The notes beneath the pieces were generated by a model. It had not been told where the DNA came from. It did not search any database and saw only the letters and a list, made by a program, of their open reading frames with translations. Below, in pieces: positions 46,186 through 56,149 of a DNA stretch of 64,000 nt. The position numbers and the translations under genes are program-made. This DNA is from Winogradskyella sp. PG-2 (GTDB taxonomy: Bacteria > Bacteroidota > Bacteroidia > Flavobacteriales > Flavobacteriaceae), in NCBI RefSeq assembly GCF_000828715.1, contig NZ_AP014583.1, positions 2,664,001-2,728,000 of the forward strand, given 5' to 3'. Position 1 is the stretch's first letter. The number at the start of each line of letters is the position of its first letter.

Positions 46186-47403
46186 CTTTTTCTTTGAAGC
46201 CACACTTTTACGGCCTTTTTTGTATTTACTACCTTTCTTTTTGTGAACAATAGGTTTTGCTTTAGGATCTAAAGGATAAGGATGTTCTGTTTCAATTGGG
46301 ATTTGAACATTAATATACTGTTCAATAGTTTTTACATAACTTTTTTCGTCAGCAGAACACATCGCATAAGCTTTTCCCATATTTCCAGCACGACCAGTTC
46401 TACCAATTCTGTGTACATAGGTTTCAGCTTGGTTTGGCATATCAAAATTAAAGACATTATCGAGTTCATTAATATCAATACCTCTAGCGGCAACATCAGT
46501 TGCTATGAGCACTTTTACATAACCGTTTTTAAATTTATTAAGTGCAGTTTGTCTATCACTTTGATTTTTATCTCCGTGAATGCTATCCACAGTATGACCA
46601 TTCTTTAAAAGTGTTTGTTCTAATTTATTTACACCAAATTTGGTGCGTCTAAAAATAAGAACGTTACCTTTTATTGTATTTCGCATTAAGTGTAAGCACA
46701 GTTCTATTTTATTACGTTTTGGTACATAATATAGCACTTGGCTAACATCTTTAGCGACAGATCGTGTAGGCGTCACATCAACTCGCTCAGGATTTTTAAG
46801 AATACCATTTGCTAATTGCTCAATTTTATATGGAATAGTTGCAGAGAACAATAGGGTTTGCTTCTCTTCTGGACACAGCCTTTCAATCTTTTTTACATCA
46901 TCAATAAAACCCATGGCTAACATTAAATCAGCTTCATCTAAAACAAAGGTTTCAATATGATCTAGGTTGACGTAATCTTGTTTGTGTAAGTCGAGTAGAC
47001 GACCAGGAGTAGCAACTAAAATATCAACACCTTTTTTTAAAACATCGATTTGTGGCTCTATAGATGTACCTCCAAAAACCACTAAAGATCTTAAGTTTGA
47101 AAACTGCGCATAGGTTTTAAAATTCTGCTGAATTTGTACTGCCAATTCTCGAGTTGGACTTATAACTAATGTTCTTATTTTCTTGCCACGTTTAGGAGCA
47201 TCTTGTTTATCGAATAGTTGTTGTAAAATCGGTAAAGCAAAAGCTGCTGTTTTACCAGTACCAGTTTGTGCAGATACAATGACATCTTTACGTTCTAGGA
47301 TCAAAGGAATTGCTTTTTGTTGCACTAGAGTTGGTTCTACATAACCAGAAGCATCAATAGCTTTTAAAAGGGGTTTAATAAGTTTTAAGTCTTTAAATGA
47401 CAT
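46168..47403 (-). CDS. DEAD-box RNA helicase, RhlE-like
   Basis: 411 residues. Motifs of ATP-dependent DEAD-box helicases: Q motif around GYVEPTLVQQKAIP (20-33), Walker A AQTGTGKT (45-52), PTRELA (83-88), DEAD (156-159), SAT (187-189), and in the second domain the HRIGRTGRAG motif VI. The C-terminal tail is very rich in lysine and arginine (YKKGRKSVASKKKKKRWY), for non-specific RNA binding, as in RhlE-type enzymes of ribosome assembly or cold response. Its stop codon lies inside a terminator hairpin. Confidence 0.93.
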   Translation of the reverse strand: MSFKDLKLIKPLLKAIDASGYVEPTLVQQKAIPLILERKDVIVSAQTGTGKTAAFALPILQQLFDKQDAPKRGKKIRTLVISPTRELAVQIQQNFKTYAQFSNLRSLVVFGGTSIEPQIDVLKKGVDILVATPGRLLDLHKQDYVNLDHIETFVLDEADLMLAMGFIDDVKKIERLCPEEKQTLLFSATIPYKIEQLANGILKNPERVDVTPTRSVAKDVSQVLYYVPKRNKIELCLHLMRNTIKGNVLIFRRTKFGVNKLEQTLLKNGHTVDSIHGDKNQSDRQTALNKFKNGYVKVLIATDVAARGIDINELDNVFNFDMPNQAETYVHRIGRTGRAGNMGKAYAMCSADEKSYVKTIEQYINVQIPIETEHPYPLDPKAKPIVHKKKGSKYKKGRKSVASKKKKKRWY

Positions 47404-47418
47404 ATGGTGATGAATAAA

Positions 47419-47808
47419 TTATACTTTTCCAAAAAGCTGTTTTACTTCGGGTTTATTTAATTCTATTAAGGTAAAAACACCAAGCAAAATCCCTATAACA
47501 CCTGTTAAGCAATTAACGATAGCCATAGCAAAAATAAAATTATAGTTTTTCTGTTCTCTTATATATTTTGAGACTAATAATGTTAAGATACCAAGTGTCA
47601 CACAGAATATAATCCCAATAATTCCAATAACTATAAATATTAAACCAGGATTAAATGGTGCATCATTGGTTGGGTCTAATTCAATTACAGTTCCAAAAAA
47701 AACTCCCATACCTGCATAAAGCATAAAGAATATAGAAAAACACAATGTCAAAATACCTTTAACTAAAAAAAGAGTTTTAAATGTGCTTAAGTTGTTATGA
47801 AATTGCAT
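47419..47808 (-). CDS. Small membrane protein of unknown function
   Basis: 129 residues with three hydrophobic segments (TLFLVKGILTLCFSIFFMLYA, PGLIFIVIGIIGIIFCVTLGI, FIFAMAIVNCLTGVIGILLG). The order suggests a small integral inner-membrane protein. I do not recognise the family; it lies 15 bp upstream of the helicase gene on the same strand, so the two may share a transcript. Confidence 0.7.
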   Translation of the reverse strand: MQFHNNLSTFKTLFLVKGILTLCFSIFFMLYAGMGVFFGTVIELDPTNDAPFNPGLIFIVIGIIGIIFCVTLGILTLLVSKYIREQKNYNFIFAMAIVNCLTGVIGILLGVFTLIELNKPEVKQLFGKV

Positions 47809-47844
47809 TAATACTACTATTTAATTGCAAATATAGTAAAGGCT

Positions 47845-48804
47845 TTAAGACATTAAGCGATGGGACCATTCCTTTTGTTCTTGTTTAGATAAAAACGTCC
47901 ATGCTATAAAACGACTCACTTTCTGTCCTTGTCCCATAGTTATAGTTTTTACATCTGTAGCTTTTACTTTTGTTAAAATTTTATAGGTCGGTTTCAACGT
48001 TACTTCTTTAGATATTAAACTTGTAAACCAAAGACATTGTTTACCGAAATTTCGACTTTCGTATATCATGTCTTTTATAAAACGTGCTTCGCCACCTTTA
48101 GTCCATAATTCGTTTTGCTGACCGCCAAAATTTAGAACCGCTTGAGATGGTCGTCTCCCTTTTAAGTTTTTTATTTTTTTAAGACTTGCTTTTTGAGCGT
48201 CTTCTATTGAAGCGTGAAATGGTGGATTACACATTGTGAAATCTACTTTTTCATCTGGCTTAAGAATGTCTTTGAAAAAGGCATTAGATTGTTCTTGGCG
48301 TCTAATCTCAACGTTAGATTTTAATTTAGAATTACCTTGCTCAATAGCTTTTGCTGAGACAATTGCAGTTTCATTAGTATCACTACCTATAAATGACCAA
48401 CCATACTCGTGATTACCAATAATAGGATAAATACAACTTGCACCTACACCAATATCTAAACCTTTAATGTGATTTCCTTTTGGGATTTCACCTTCGTTTC
48501 CTTTTAAAAGATCAGCGATATTATGAATGTAATCTGCACGACCAGGAATTGGAGGACACAAATAATGTTCTGGAATCTCCCAAAATTCAACACCATAATG
48601 ATGTTTTAAAAGTGCTTTATTTAAAGCTAATACTGCTTTTGGATTAAAAAAATCTACAGAGTCATCTCCATACTTATTTGGCGCAACAAAAGCAGCCAAC
48701 TTTGGTGAGCTTTTAATAAGTAAGTCAAAGTTGTATCGTTCTCGATGTTGACTACGAGGATGAAGTTGAGATTTTACTTTTGGATGTTCTTTTTTCTTTT
48801 GCAA
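47845..48804 (-). CDS. rlmF: 23S rRNA (adenine(1618)-N6)-methyltransferase
   Basis: 319 residues of the RlmF (YbiN) family, which methylates A1618 of 23S rRNA with S-adenosylmethionine. SAM-binding motif LDIGVGAS (116-123) and the catalytic N6-adenine motif NPPF (193-196) are visible, along with RRQEQSNAFF and FNPKAVLALNKALLKHHYGV. The only start in the right place is TTG at 48804 (LQKKKEHP...), since no ATG occurs before the conserved part. 36-bp gap to the small membrane protein gene. Confidence 0.9.
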   Translation of the reverse strand: MQKKKEHPKVKSQLHPRSQHRERYNFDLLIKSSPKLAAFVAPNKYGDDSVDFFNPKAVLALNKALLKHHYGVEFWEIPEHYLCPPIPGRADYIHNIADLLKGNEGEIPKGNHIKGLDIGVGASCIYPIIGNHEYGWSFIGSDTNETAIVSAKAIEQGNSKLKSNVEIRRQEQSNAFFKDILKPDEKVDFTMCNPPFHASIEDAQKASLKKIKNLKGRRPSQAVLNFGGQQNELWTKGGEARFIKDMIYESRNFGKQCLWFTSLISKEVTLKPTYKILTKVKATDVKTITMGQGQKVSRFIAWTFLSKQEQKEWSHRLMS

Positions 48805-48849
48805 TTTTTAAGTTTTTTCTTGTTGCAAATGTAGTGTAAACTTATAGGT

Positions 48850-49641
48850 TTATTCTTTAGTTTTTTCTCCAATGATATAAAGATAATCGCCGAGATTATT
48901 TTCGTAAGAGTTTATAATGGTATTGATTTTACCAGAATCAATATCTTTTCTTAATTGTGCTAGACCAGTTTCTACTTCTTCAAGGTTTGCTAAAGCACTA
49001 AAAGAAGAAATGCCATGTCTTATACTGTCATCAAAGTATAGTTCAGGGTTTTGTTTACCACAGTATAAAAACTGATCAACTAAATCAGGTTCTATATTAT
49101 AGATATTAGTTGATGTGACTTTAAGACCAGATGAATTCATTGCCTCTTCTATAGTTTTAAGCGTTGGCATTTGTACCATTGAATCTTCTAACATCTTTGG
49201 GAAGTAATGATTTAGCCAGTAGCCTTCCATTTGTTGTGGAGTAGAAGTGAAGATTACGATTTTACCATCTGGTTTTAATATATATTCTAATTCAGAAAAT
49301 GCTCTTGCTAAATTAGTCCAATGATGAATAGTTAGCGTTCCAATAATACCATCAATACTGTGCTGAGGTAAATCTGTTTTTTCAGCAGAACCAATTTTCC
49401 ATTGTATATTATCATTTTGAGTTTGTGCTTTTTGAAGCATCTCTATAGAAGGGTCAATACCAATAAACTGAAACCCCTTTTTTTGTAACTCAGATGTATA
49501 ATTACCAGTACCACAACCAATATCTAGATATAAATCCTCTTTTTTTGGATTTAGATGTTTTAATAATTGTTCTGTCAAATGCGGATCAGCTTTACGCGTT
49601 TGATTGTAGTTAATTCCTATTTGATTGTATTTTGCTGACAT
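48850..49641 (-). CDS. Class I SAM-dependent methyltransferase
   Basis: 263 residues. Rossmann-like methyltransferase fold with motif I LDIGCGTGNY (39-48), motif II around FIGIDPSIEMLQKAQ and the motif near IDGIIGTLTIHHWTNLARAF. Such proteins resemble methyltransferases of the UbiE/BioC type, but substrate cannot be told. Three bases separate it from the MOSC gene, so the two are co-translated, and an unrelated rlmF lies downstream. Confidence 0.88.
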   Translation of the reverse strand: MSAKYNQIGINYNQTRKADPHLTEQLLKHLNPKKEDLYLDIGCGTGNYTSELQKKGFQFIGIDPSIEMLQKAQTQNDNIQWKIGSAEKTDLPQHSIDGIIGTLTIHHWTNLARAFSELEYILKPDGKIVIFTSTPQQMEGYWLNHYFPKMLEDSMVQMPTLKTIEEAMNSSGLKVTSTNIYNIEPDLVDQFLYCGKQNPELYFDDSIRHGISSFSALANLEEVETGLAQLRKDIDSGKINTIINSYENNLGDYLYIIGEKTKE

Positions 49642-49643
49642 AA

Positions 49644-50279
49644 CTATTTCATGAAAAATTTCAAGCGTTTTTTTAGTTTTTTAGGAATTGCTTCGTTATC
49701 AATAATTTTAGTAATATTGGTTTTGTTTTTATTTTCAGCATACAATAGTTCAAATAATTCAAAAATTGAAAGACTATCTTTTCTAAGTTCAATTCGTTGA
49801 AAATCATCATTAGATTTTACGTAGCCTTCTTCTAAAACTCTAACGTAAGTTCCAGAATAACCATGATCTATAAATTGTTGTAAAACGTCTTCAGTTCCAA
49901 ACTTATGAGCAAATTTAAAACAAGGCTCTCTTGGTATTGTAACTTGCACTATGGCACTACCAAGTTTATAAATATCTCCAACATATAGTTGCTTCTCATT
50001 TAAATTTTCAATAGTCAAATTTTCTCCAAGCATTCCATAGGTCCAATCTAAATTTGGATATAAATCTCTCCAAAATGGATATTGATTTACTGAAAACAAA
50101 TAGCAAGCTTTAAACTCTCCACCATGTACACGTCGGTCTGAAACTTCATCTCCTCTTACATCTTCTTTACCTAAATAAATAGGAACGTCTGTTGGTTTTT
50201 TATAAATACCTGTGGTTACTTCTTTATCATTCCATAGAAAAGTAGTTGGCTGTGCTATGTTAGTAGAAATAACTTTCAC
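49644..50279 (-). CDS. MOSC domain protein
   Basis: 211 residues with a MOSC domain (beta-strand-rich, named for molybdenum cofactor sulfurase C-terminal domain): GKEDVRGDEVSDRRVHGGEF, MLGENLTIENLNEKQLYVGD and REPCFKFAHKFG carry the conserved residues, including the cysteine PC that can bind sulfur. YiiM-type proteins of this family act on hydroxylated compounds. The frame begins with GTG at 50279. It is 4 bp from the epimerase-like gene and 2 bp from the methyltransferase gene. Confidence 0.9.
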   Translation of the reverse strand: MKVISTNIAQPTTFLWNDKEVTTGIYKKPTDVPIYLGKEDVRGDEVSDRRVHGGEFKACYLFSVNQYPFWRDLYPNLDWTYGMLGENLTIENLNEKQLYVGDIYKLGSAIVQVTIPREPCFKFAHKFGTEDVLQQFIDHGYSGTYVRVLEEGYVKSNDDFQRIELRKDSLSIFELFELLYAENKNKTNITKIIDNEAIPKKLKKRLKFFMK

Positions 50280-50282
50280 AAA

Positions 50283-51458
50283 TTAGGATTGAGTGGCTTT
50301 CCAATTTTCTAAAATTGCTTTTTCTTTAACTAATAACGTATTTGGATTATTTTCATACTCTGATCTACGTTCATCAGTTATGGCATTTGAAGTCCACCAA
50401 TTATAAGTGTCTTTTACAGTGTTCTCTAATGGTCTAAATGTTAGACCAGCTGTAATAGATTTAGAATTTGAAATTCTTGCAGAACCGTAATTTTTTTCAC
50501 CTCCCATAATCCAAGGTACAGAATAATAGAGTTTGTTTTCAACTAAGAAATCATAGTCATCTACCATTACAAATGATAATTCTACGTCAAAAGTTTTAGC
50601 CGCTTCTTTTACAAACTCTTGCATAGTTTGTGCAGATTTAGGACCAACTCCATTGTAAATGCCATGTTGTTTATTTTCGGCTAGACGAATAAACCATTCT
50701 GCAATATCTCTTACATCTGCATATTGTATTGGATCTTCCTTTTTACCTGGCACTAATATTTCGCCACCTTTTGCAAGTCTTATTGGCCAATGAATAAAAC
50801 GATCTGTTTTATCAGCAGGACCAATCATATAAGTTGGCCTTACAACTATGGTGCGTTCTTTGCCAAAAGCTTTTATAGCTTCAAGCTCTGAGTTAGCTTT
50901 CATTACACCATATTCTTGTTCATATTGTTCGTTTTCTGTAAGCCCTTCTGGCATACTTAGAACTAACTTTGTGTCTTCAGAGATGTCATCAGTTAAGTAT
51001 GGGTAATAAACTCCTGTTGAGGACGTATACATGTATATACCTACATTATCTTTTAATAAGTTGGCAGTTGCTTTGGTCCAATCCACATTTCTTCCGGAAT
51101 TATCAATAACAACATCCCATTTTCTATTCTCGAGAGCTTTAAGATTATTTTCTCGGTCACCAATAAGTTGTTCTACTCGATCAAACAATTCTGCATATAC
51201 AGAAGGTTTTGTTTTTCCTCTTGTAAAGGTTGACACCTTGTGTCCGCGAGATAATGCATAAGCTATTTGATGCGGACCCAAAAAACTTGTTCCACCAAGA
51301 ATTAAAATATCTAATTCTGTTTTTGAAGAACCGCTACTTTCAACTTCTTTTTTTACTTCAGATTTGCAGCCTATTAAATGGCTCCCGAGTATTGGAATAG
51401 CTAGACTAGCTAGAGCACTTTTTTTAATAAATGCTCTTCGCGTATTTAGTTTTTTCAT
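50283..51458 (-). CDS. Exported NAD(P)-dependent epimerase/dehydratase-like lipoprotein
   Basis: 391 residues. The N-terminus has a twin-arginine motif (NTRRAFIKKSALASLAIPIL) followed by a lipobox at GCKS, so it should be exported by Tat and then lipid-anchored, which suits a folded cofactor-binding enzyme. After it, the Rossmann motif LGGTSFLGPHQIAYALSRGH (about 53-72) is the GxxGxxG type of the short-chain epimerases, and YTSSTGVYYPY and GVMKANSEL resemble the active-site Ser and Tyr/Lys. Substrate unknown. Tight operon with the MOSC and methyltransferase genes. Confidence 0.85.
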   Translation of the reverse strand: MKKLNTRRAFIKKSALASLAIPILGSHLIGCKSEVKKEVESSGSSKTELDILILGGTSFLGPHQIAYALSRGHKVSTFTRGKTKPSVYAELFDRVEQLIGDRENNLKALENRKWDVVIDNSGRNVDWTKATANLLKDNVGIYMYTSSTGVYYPYLTDDISEDTKLVLSMPEGLTENEQYEQEYGVMKANSELEAIKAFGKERTIVVRPTYMIGPADKTDRFIHWPIRLAKGGEILVPGKKEDPIQYADVRDIAEWFIRLAENKQHGIYNGVGPKSAQTMQEFVKEAAKTFDVELSFVMVDDYDFLVENKLYYSVPWIMGGEKNYGSARISNSKSITAGLTFRPLENTVKDTYNWWTSNAITDERRSEYENNPNTLLVKEKAILENWKATQS

Positions 51459-51611
51459 CTTATTGACTTTAGTTTATAAAGTTATAAAAAATGCACAGTT
51501 ATGAGAAGTGAGAACTTTTAGTACCTTATTTTTAGTGATTATGTCTATTGAATTATAAATATAATAACCAAATACTTGGCCAAAAAAGTTAAAGATGAAT
51601 AAATAATAAGA

Positions 51612-51638
51612 AAGAGCGCAAGCCAGACTTGCGCTCTT
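51612..51638. terminator. Hairpin after the Crp/Fnr gene
   Basis: AAGAGCGCAAG (51612-51622) and CTTGCGCTCTT (51628-51638) form an 11-bp perfect stem with a 5-nt loop. It lies between the Crp/Fnr gene end (51751) and the epimerase gene start (51458), so it should end the Crp/Fnr transcript. Confidence 0.65.
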
Positions 51639-51750
51639 ATGCTATTAAATAGGGGGATTTTTACTAACTATAATAATTAGGATTAATTAATAGTTAATTA
51701 TTTAAAATTAAGGTGTTTATGTTAGAAAAAAGTTGATTTATGATAATTAA

Positions 51751-52332
51751 TTAAGTTCTAGAAATCTCTTTCCTAATTCTACTTAAAGTTTCTGTTGTGA
51801 TGCCTAAGTATGAGGCAATATGATAATTTTTTATGTTTTGTTCTATTTGAGGATACGTATCAATAAACCTTAAATATCTTTCGCATGCACTATGCGATAA
51901 GTATGATAATATTCTTTTTTGGAATGACGCGAATGCAACCTCTAATTTACGTCTTACGTAAACTTCTATTTTTGGAATGTGTTTATATAAATAATCTCGG
52001 TCTTCTAAACTAATTTTAAATAACTCAGCATCTTGAATAACTTCTACATTCATAATGGCCTTACTACTATCAAAGAAAGCTGTATAATCGCTTATCCACC
52101 AATCCCTAATTCCGAACTGAATAGTATGTTCTCTTCCCCTTGAATCAATATGGAACGATCTAAGACAACCAGAGACAATGAAATATTGTTGATCCACAAC
52201 TTGACCAAAATCTATTAGGCGTTCACCTTTTTTTGCAGTTATACGCTCAAATCTTGATTCAATCAAAATAATTTCATCTGTTGAAAATGTAATTCCAACA
52301 AAAATGTTTGATATTGCACTGTGTAATTTCAC
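51751..52332 (-). CDS. Crp/Fnr family transcription regulator
   Basis: 193 residues. The N-terminal half is a cyclic-nucleotide-binding-like beta barrel (ITAKKGERLIDFGQVVDQQY, YFIVSGCLRSF, TIQFGIRDWWISDYTAF) and the C-terminal end is a helix-turn-helix (YHIASYLGITTETLSRIRKE). No cysteine cluster of FNR type and no obvious cAMP-binding set of residues, as in many Bacteroidota Crp/Fnr proteins. The frame begins with GTG at 52332; there is no closer ATG. A 16-bp palindrome lies 56-71 bp before it. Confidence 0.88.
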   Translation of the reverse strand: MKLHSAISNIFVGITFSTDEIILIESRFERITAKKGERLIDFGQVVDQQYFIVSGCLRSFHIDSRGREHTIQFGIRDWWISDYTAFFDSSKAIMNVEVIQDAELFKISLEDRDYLYKHIPKIEVYVRRKLEVAFASFQKRILSYLSHSACERYLRFIDTYPQIEQNIKNYHIASYLGITTETLSRIRKEISRT

Positions 52333-52387
52333 CTCTCTTATTTTAAGAATTCCTAAAACAAATTAATTTAATTCAGAAAAAAAATAC

Positions 52388-52403
52388 ATTAACATATGTT
52401 AAT
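52388..52403. promoter_or_regulatory. Palindrome upstream of the Crp/Fnr gene
   Basis: ATTAACATATGTTAAT is a perfect 16-bp palindrome 56 bp before the start codon at 52332. It has the dyad form TTAAC-N4-GTTAA expected of a Crp/Fnr family operator, so it could be an autoregulatory site. The rest of 52333-52734 (402 bp) shows no gene. Confidence 0.45.
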
Positions 52404-52734
52404 AGCTGGCCATAACATTCTTCGATTAACATTATTTTAACTTGAAAAATTAATTTTGGAGGAAAGCTCTACAGAAAAATTTAAACAAGAATTTTAAAAT
52501 AGAGTTAAGGTTACTCTATTATAAACATAGGGATTAAAATTTAAGAAAACAAAAATAACTTCCTGTTTAACACAAGATTTTGTTTTTTATTACATCTAAA
52601 ATAGATGAAATGCAAAATAGTTCGTTAAATGCTTATAATCAATGGGTTAAATAAGAGGGTTAAAATATTGAACCTTTATAACGGCGATAATTAAACTCTA
52701 TCGTTAAATAGGAACTAAGAATTAATCTTTCGAG

Positions 52735-54548
52735 TCATAAATAAGATTTAAGAATAAAAAAGGCTTTTTTCTTTTCACCATTCTCAGAAATGAGTCCTTT
52801 GCGATTCCAGTTATCTTGTATGTCTGGTAATACACGTCTTGGTGAGCGTAAATCAACTAATATCCAAGGTGAGATGCCTCTGAGTTGATTAATACTATCC
52901 AACATTTTTAAGGTTTCTCTGTATAGATGTTCTTGGTATTCCTCAGTCCATCTCGTCTCTTTATCTCCATGTAATCCATATTTTGCACCAGCTCCAAATT
53001 CTGAAATGACAACAGGCTTGTCTTGATCAATTTTCCAACTTATAGTAGCACATTTTTCAACTAAACCATCATACCATCCTATATATTGATTAAAACTTAG
53101 AATATCTACTTTGTTTGCAAATTCATCGCTAATAGTGCGAATAAACTTATTACCATTATAATCACTTTGTTCTAATGCAGCACTTATGAGTCGCGTTGGA
53201 TCTTTTGTTCGCGTAAAACTAGTAAGTTTGGATAAAAACTCATTTCTCGCTTCACTGGTAGGTGTTTCATTTGACATAGACCAAATGATAACACTAGCTC
53301 TATTTTTATCGCGATCAATCACTTCTGAGAGCTGTTGCTTTGCATTTGCAAAAGTGTCTTTGTTTTCCCATTGAATGGTCCAATAGACAGGATTCTCTTC
53401 CCAAACTAAAATACCCATTTGGTCAGCTAACCTAAGCATATGTTCATTATGAGGATAATGCGCTAAACGCACATAATTACAACCTAACTCTTTTGCCCAT
53501 AGTAATAATTGTTTTGCATCTTCTTTTGAATGACCACGACCACCTCTTATTGGACTTTCCTCGTGAATAGAAATACCTTTTAAGAAAATATATTTACCAT
53601 TTAATAAGATATCAGAACCTTTAGTTGTAATAGTTCTAAAGCCTATTTGATCAATGGTTTGATCTTCAATTGTTTCTATAGTAATATTATATAATTTGGG
53701 ATTACTTGTGGACCAATAACAAATTTTGGTATGAGTAATGTCAAATTTTACTATTCCATTTTTGTCAGTTAAAGTTTCATAATTAATATTTAACTCAGGA
53801 ATTGAAATTGTGACATTTTGATTAGCATTTTTTTCCCATTAAGACTTATTTCTCCTTTTATCGATTCATTATTATTTGGGTCTAATTGAATCATATAATC
53901 TGCAATAAAAGTGGTTGGTGTTTCAATCAGTTTAACTTCTCTCGTTAAACCACCATAATTTCACCAGTCTGTATTTAGCGTTGGGACACCTTCTTTTTTT
54001 CGTTTGTTATCAACCTTAACTACTAAGAAGTTGTCTTTTTCTTTTAGTAGGTTAGTGACCTCAAAATTAAATGGTGTAAATCCGCCAATTTGTTTACCTA
54101 GTTTTTTGCCGTTGAAGTATACATCAGTTTCATAATTAGAAGCTTCAAAATATACAAATACACGATTAGAGGATTTAGAAACTGAATAGTCGAATAATTT
54201 CTTATACCAAACTGTACCTTCATAATAGAATAGTTTTTCTTTTTGCGTATTCCAATCACTTGGCACAGCAATGGTATCGCTTTTGTCAAAATTATATTCA
54301 ACTAAATCTGTTTTAGATTTGGCTTTTGCATTATTAAAGAATGCGCCATTTCCAGGATTTTTCTGATTTTCAAAGGGCTCATATCTATAATTATAGAATC
54401 CGTTTTCGTATGGATCTACTATATAGTGCCATTGTCCATTTAAAGTAGTTACTTCCCTGTTATAGGCATTTACTATTAAGCTTTCTTGAGCAAATAGGAT
54501 AGTAGTAAGTAAAAATAGCAGTATCGATAATAATTGGACTCTTTTCAT
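52735..54548 (-). pseudogene. Glycoside hydrolase family 2 protein, inactivated by two lesions
   Basis: One gene of about 600 codons now in three pieces. The first (54548 to 53961) has a signal peptide and the GH2 sugar-binding domain and ends TDW-stop, where a TGA at 53961-53963 replaces the second Trp of the conserved WW-NYGGLTR motif; the frame goes on after it (NYGGLTREVKLIETPTTFIA). A second lesion is one missing A in an A-run (T-run at 53828-53834): seven A instead of eight restores DITHT...GFRTIT and the TIM-barrel. The last piece (53472 to 52735) has the catalytic acid/base in SMSNETPT and the nucleophile in VVISEFGAG. The GTG at 53472 is not a real start. Likely a former beta-galactosidase/glucuronidase. 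Confidence 0.85.
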
Positions 54549-54615
54549 ATATTAATGGCTATACTCAAAGATATCATATACTGAGATACGGTTGAAATTT
54601 ATTTAGACTATTATT

Positions 54616-55695
54616 TTATTCTTGACGTCGAAATGTATTAAATAATTTACCAGCTACAGTAGATACTTCGGTTATTATACCAGAAGTATTAGCGACTACT
54701 ATCACCACAGTTTTAATACTTGGTATCACAAATAATTGCGTCGAGGTTCCTCTTTGCGCTCCATTGTGCCCTATAATACCATCCTCTTTTTCTTCACCTC
54801 CATAGAGATAGAAACCAAAACCATAGCCATTGTTTATTTTTTCTAAACTATGTTGTTGCACCATGAGCTCATAAGTTTCTTTGCTAACAAGTGTGTTAAT
54901 CATTAATGCATTCTCGAATTTTATAAGGTCATTTGCTGTAGAGTAAAGACCACCACTAGGAGTTCTATTACTTAAATTAATTTCTTTTGCTCTTTTAATT
55001 TTTCCTTTACGATCTCTATGGTATAACGTTGTGGCTTTTTCGCGTTTAACGTCTGATTTCTCTATGCCAGTATTAGTCATTTCAATTTTATCCCAAATAT
55101 GTTTTTGCATATAATCTTCATAAGACATATTTGAAACTTTTTCTATTAGTATACCTAATACAACATAACCATAAGTTGTATAGTAGAACTCTGTTCCAGG
55201 TTCAAAGCTTAGTTTACGATCTTTAAATACCTCATAGGCATCTAATAAAGAACTGTAATTGATTTTATTGTCGGCTTCTTTTCCATTTTTGTATGCACTA
55301 ATTCCTGATGTGTGAGATAATAAATGTTTGGTTGTAATCTTTGTTTCGTGTTTTTGAACAAATTCTGGAATATATTTGTCAATAGGTAAATCTATATTTA
55401 TAAAATCTTTTTCTACAAGTTGCATTACTGCAATTGCTGTCATTGATTTTGCAATAGAAGCTGTTCTTACTTCTGTATCTAAAGTAAAATCTTGATTCTT
55501 ATCTCTATTAGCGTATCCAGCTGTAGCTTCCCAAATTACTTTACCATTTATGGAATAACTGCCCGAAGCTCCAACCGCAAAACCGTCACTTACCAAAGTT
55601 TCTAGTAATGCGTTAGAAGTTTCAATTTTATCTTGAGCGTTAATGAAAATTACAAATAGTAATAGAATGATTGCAGAGAAAAATGTCTTATTCAT
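54616..55695 (-). CDS. Serine hydrolase, class C beta-lactamase-like
   Basis: 359 residues, signal peptide (about 1-20). Serine-enzyme motif SIAK (80-83, SxxK with Ser80), a Tyr in FYYTTYGYVVLG near residue 165 in the place of YxN, and HNGAQRGT near the end in place of KTG. These are the marks of class C beta-lactamase-like and penicillin-binding-protein-like hydrolases; most in Bacteroidota are esterases or peptidases rather than antibiotic-resistance enzymes. Single gene, followed by the broken GH2 gene. Confidence 0.88.
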   Translation of the reverse strand: MNKTFFSAIILLLFVIFINAQDKIETSNALLETLVSDGFAVGASGSYSINGKVIWEATAGYANRDKNQDFTLDTEVRTASIAKSMTAIAVMQLVEKDFINIDLPIDKYIPEFVQKHETKITTKHLLSHTSGISAYKNGKEADNKINYSSLLDAYEVFKDRKLSFEPGTEFYYTTYGYVVLGILIEKVSNMSYEDYMQKHIWDKIEMTNTGIEKSDVKREKATTLYHRDRKGKIKRAKEINLSNRTPSGGLYSTANDLIKFENALMINTLVSKETYELMVQQHSLEKINNGYGFGFYLYGGEEKEDGIIGHNGAQRGTSTQLFVIPSIKTVVIVVANTSGIITEVSTVAGKLFNTFRRQE

Positions 55696-55798
55696 GATGA
55701 AATTATTTAAAATTTATTTGAATCAAAAATAGAGATTTCTCTCTCATTAAATACTGTATTTACTGGGTTAGGGATAGACTGTTAGGTTTTAGTGGCGA

Positions 55799-56149
55799 CT
55801 ATATAACTTCTAATAATGCTGCTTTATAGTTTTTAGAAACAGGAACTTTTATTTCCGTTAATATAATACTGCTAGAACCATTCCATTCCTTAAAGTGACT
55901 TGGATTAATTAAATGCGAACGATGTACTTTTAATAAGTAAGGTAGTTCATTTTGTATGCCTTTTAAAGTATTGCGGAGTAACTTTTTATGTAATTTATCT
56001 TGTATTAAATAATTAACTTCTATATAATTGTCGGCACTAGAAATACAAACTAAATCTTCTGGTAAAATTTTTAAAACATCTAATTTATTATCCCCTTTTA
56101 AAGTAATTGTATTTTTAAATTTATGAGTTATCTTTTTATTTAAAACCAC
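55799..56149 (-). CDS. LytTR DNA-binding domain fragment of a split regulator
   Basis: 116 residues: KNTITLKGDNKLDVLKILPE, SSADNYIEVNYL, LLKVHRSHLINPSHF are the LytTR DNA-binding domain. There is no receiver domain. The frame starts with GTG at 56149 which lies inside the gene above: the two frames overlap by 10 bp at GGTTTTAAAT and join into one natural protein if one T is added to a run of four T. Such regulators have 4 TM segments followed by LytTR (about 280 residues) and here the membrane half is the neighbouring frame. Translational coupling or a frameshift are both possible. Confidence 0.8.
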   Translation of the reverse strand: MVLNKKITHKFKNTITLKGDNKLDVLKILPEDLVCISSADNYIEVNYLIQDKLHKKLLRNTLKGIQNELPYLLKVHRSHLINPSHFKEWNGSSSIILTEIKVPVSKNYKAALLEVI

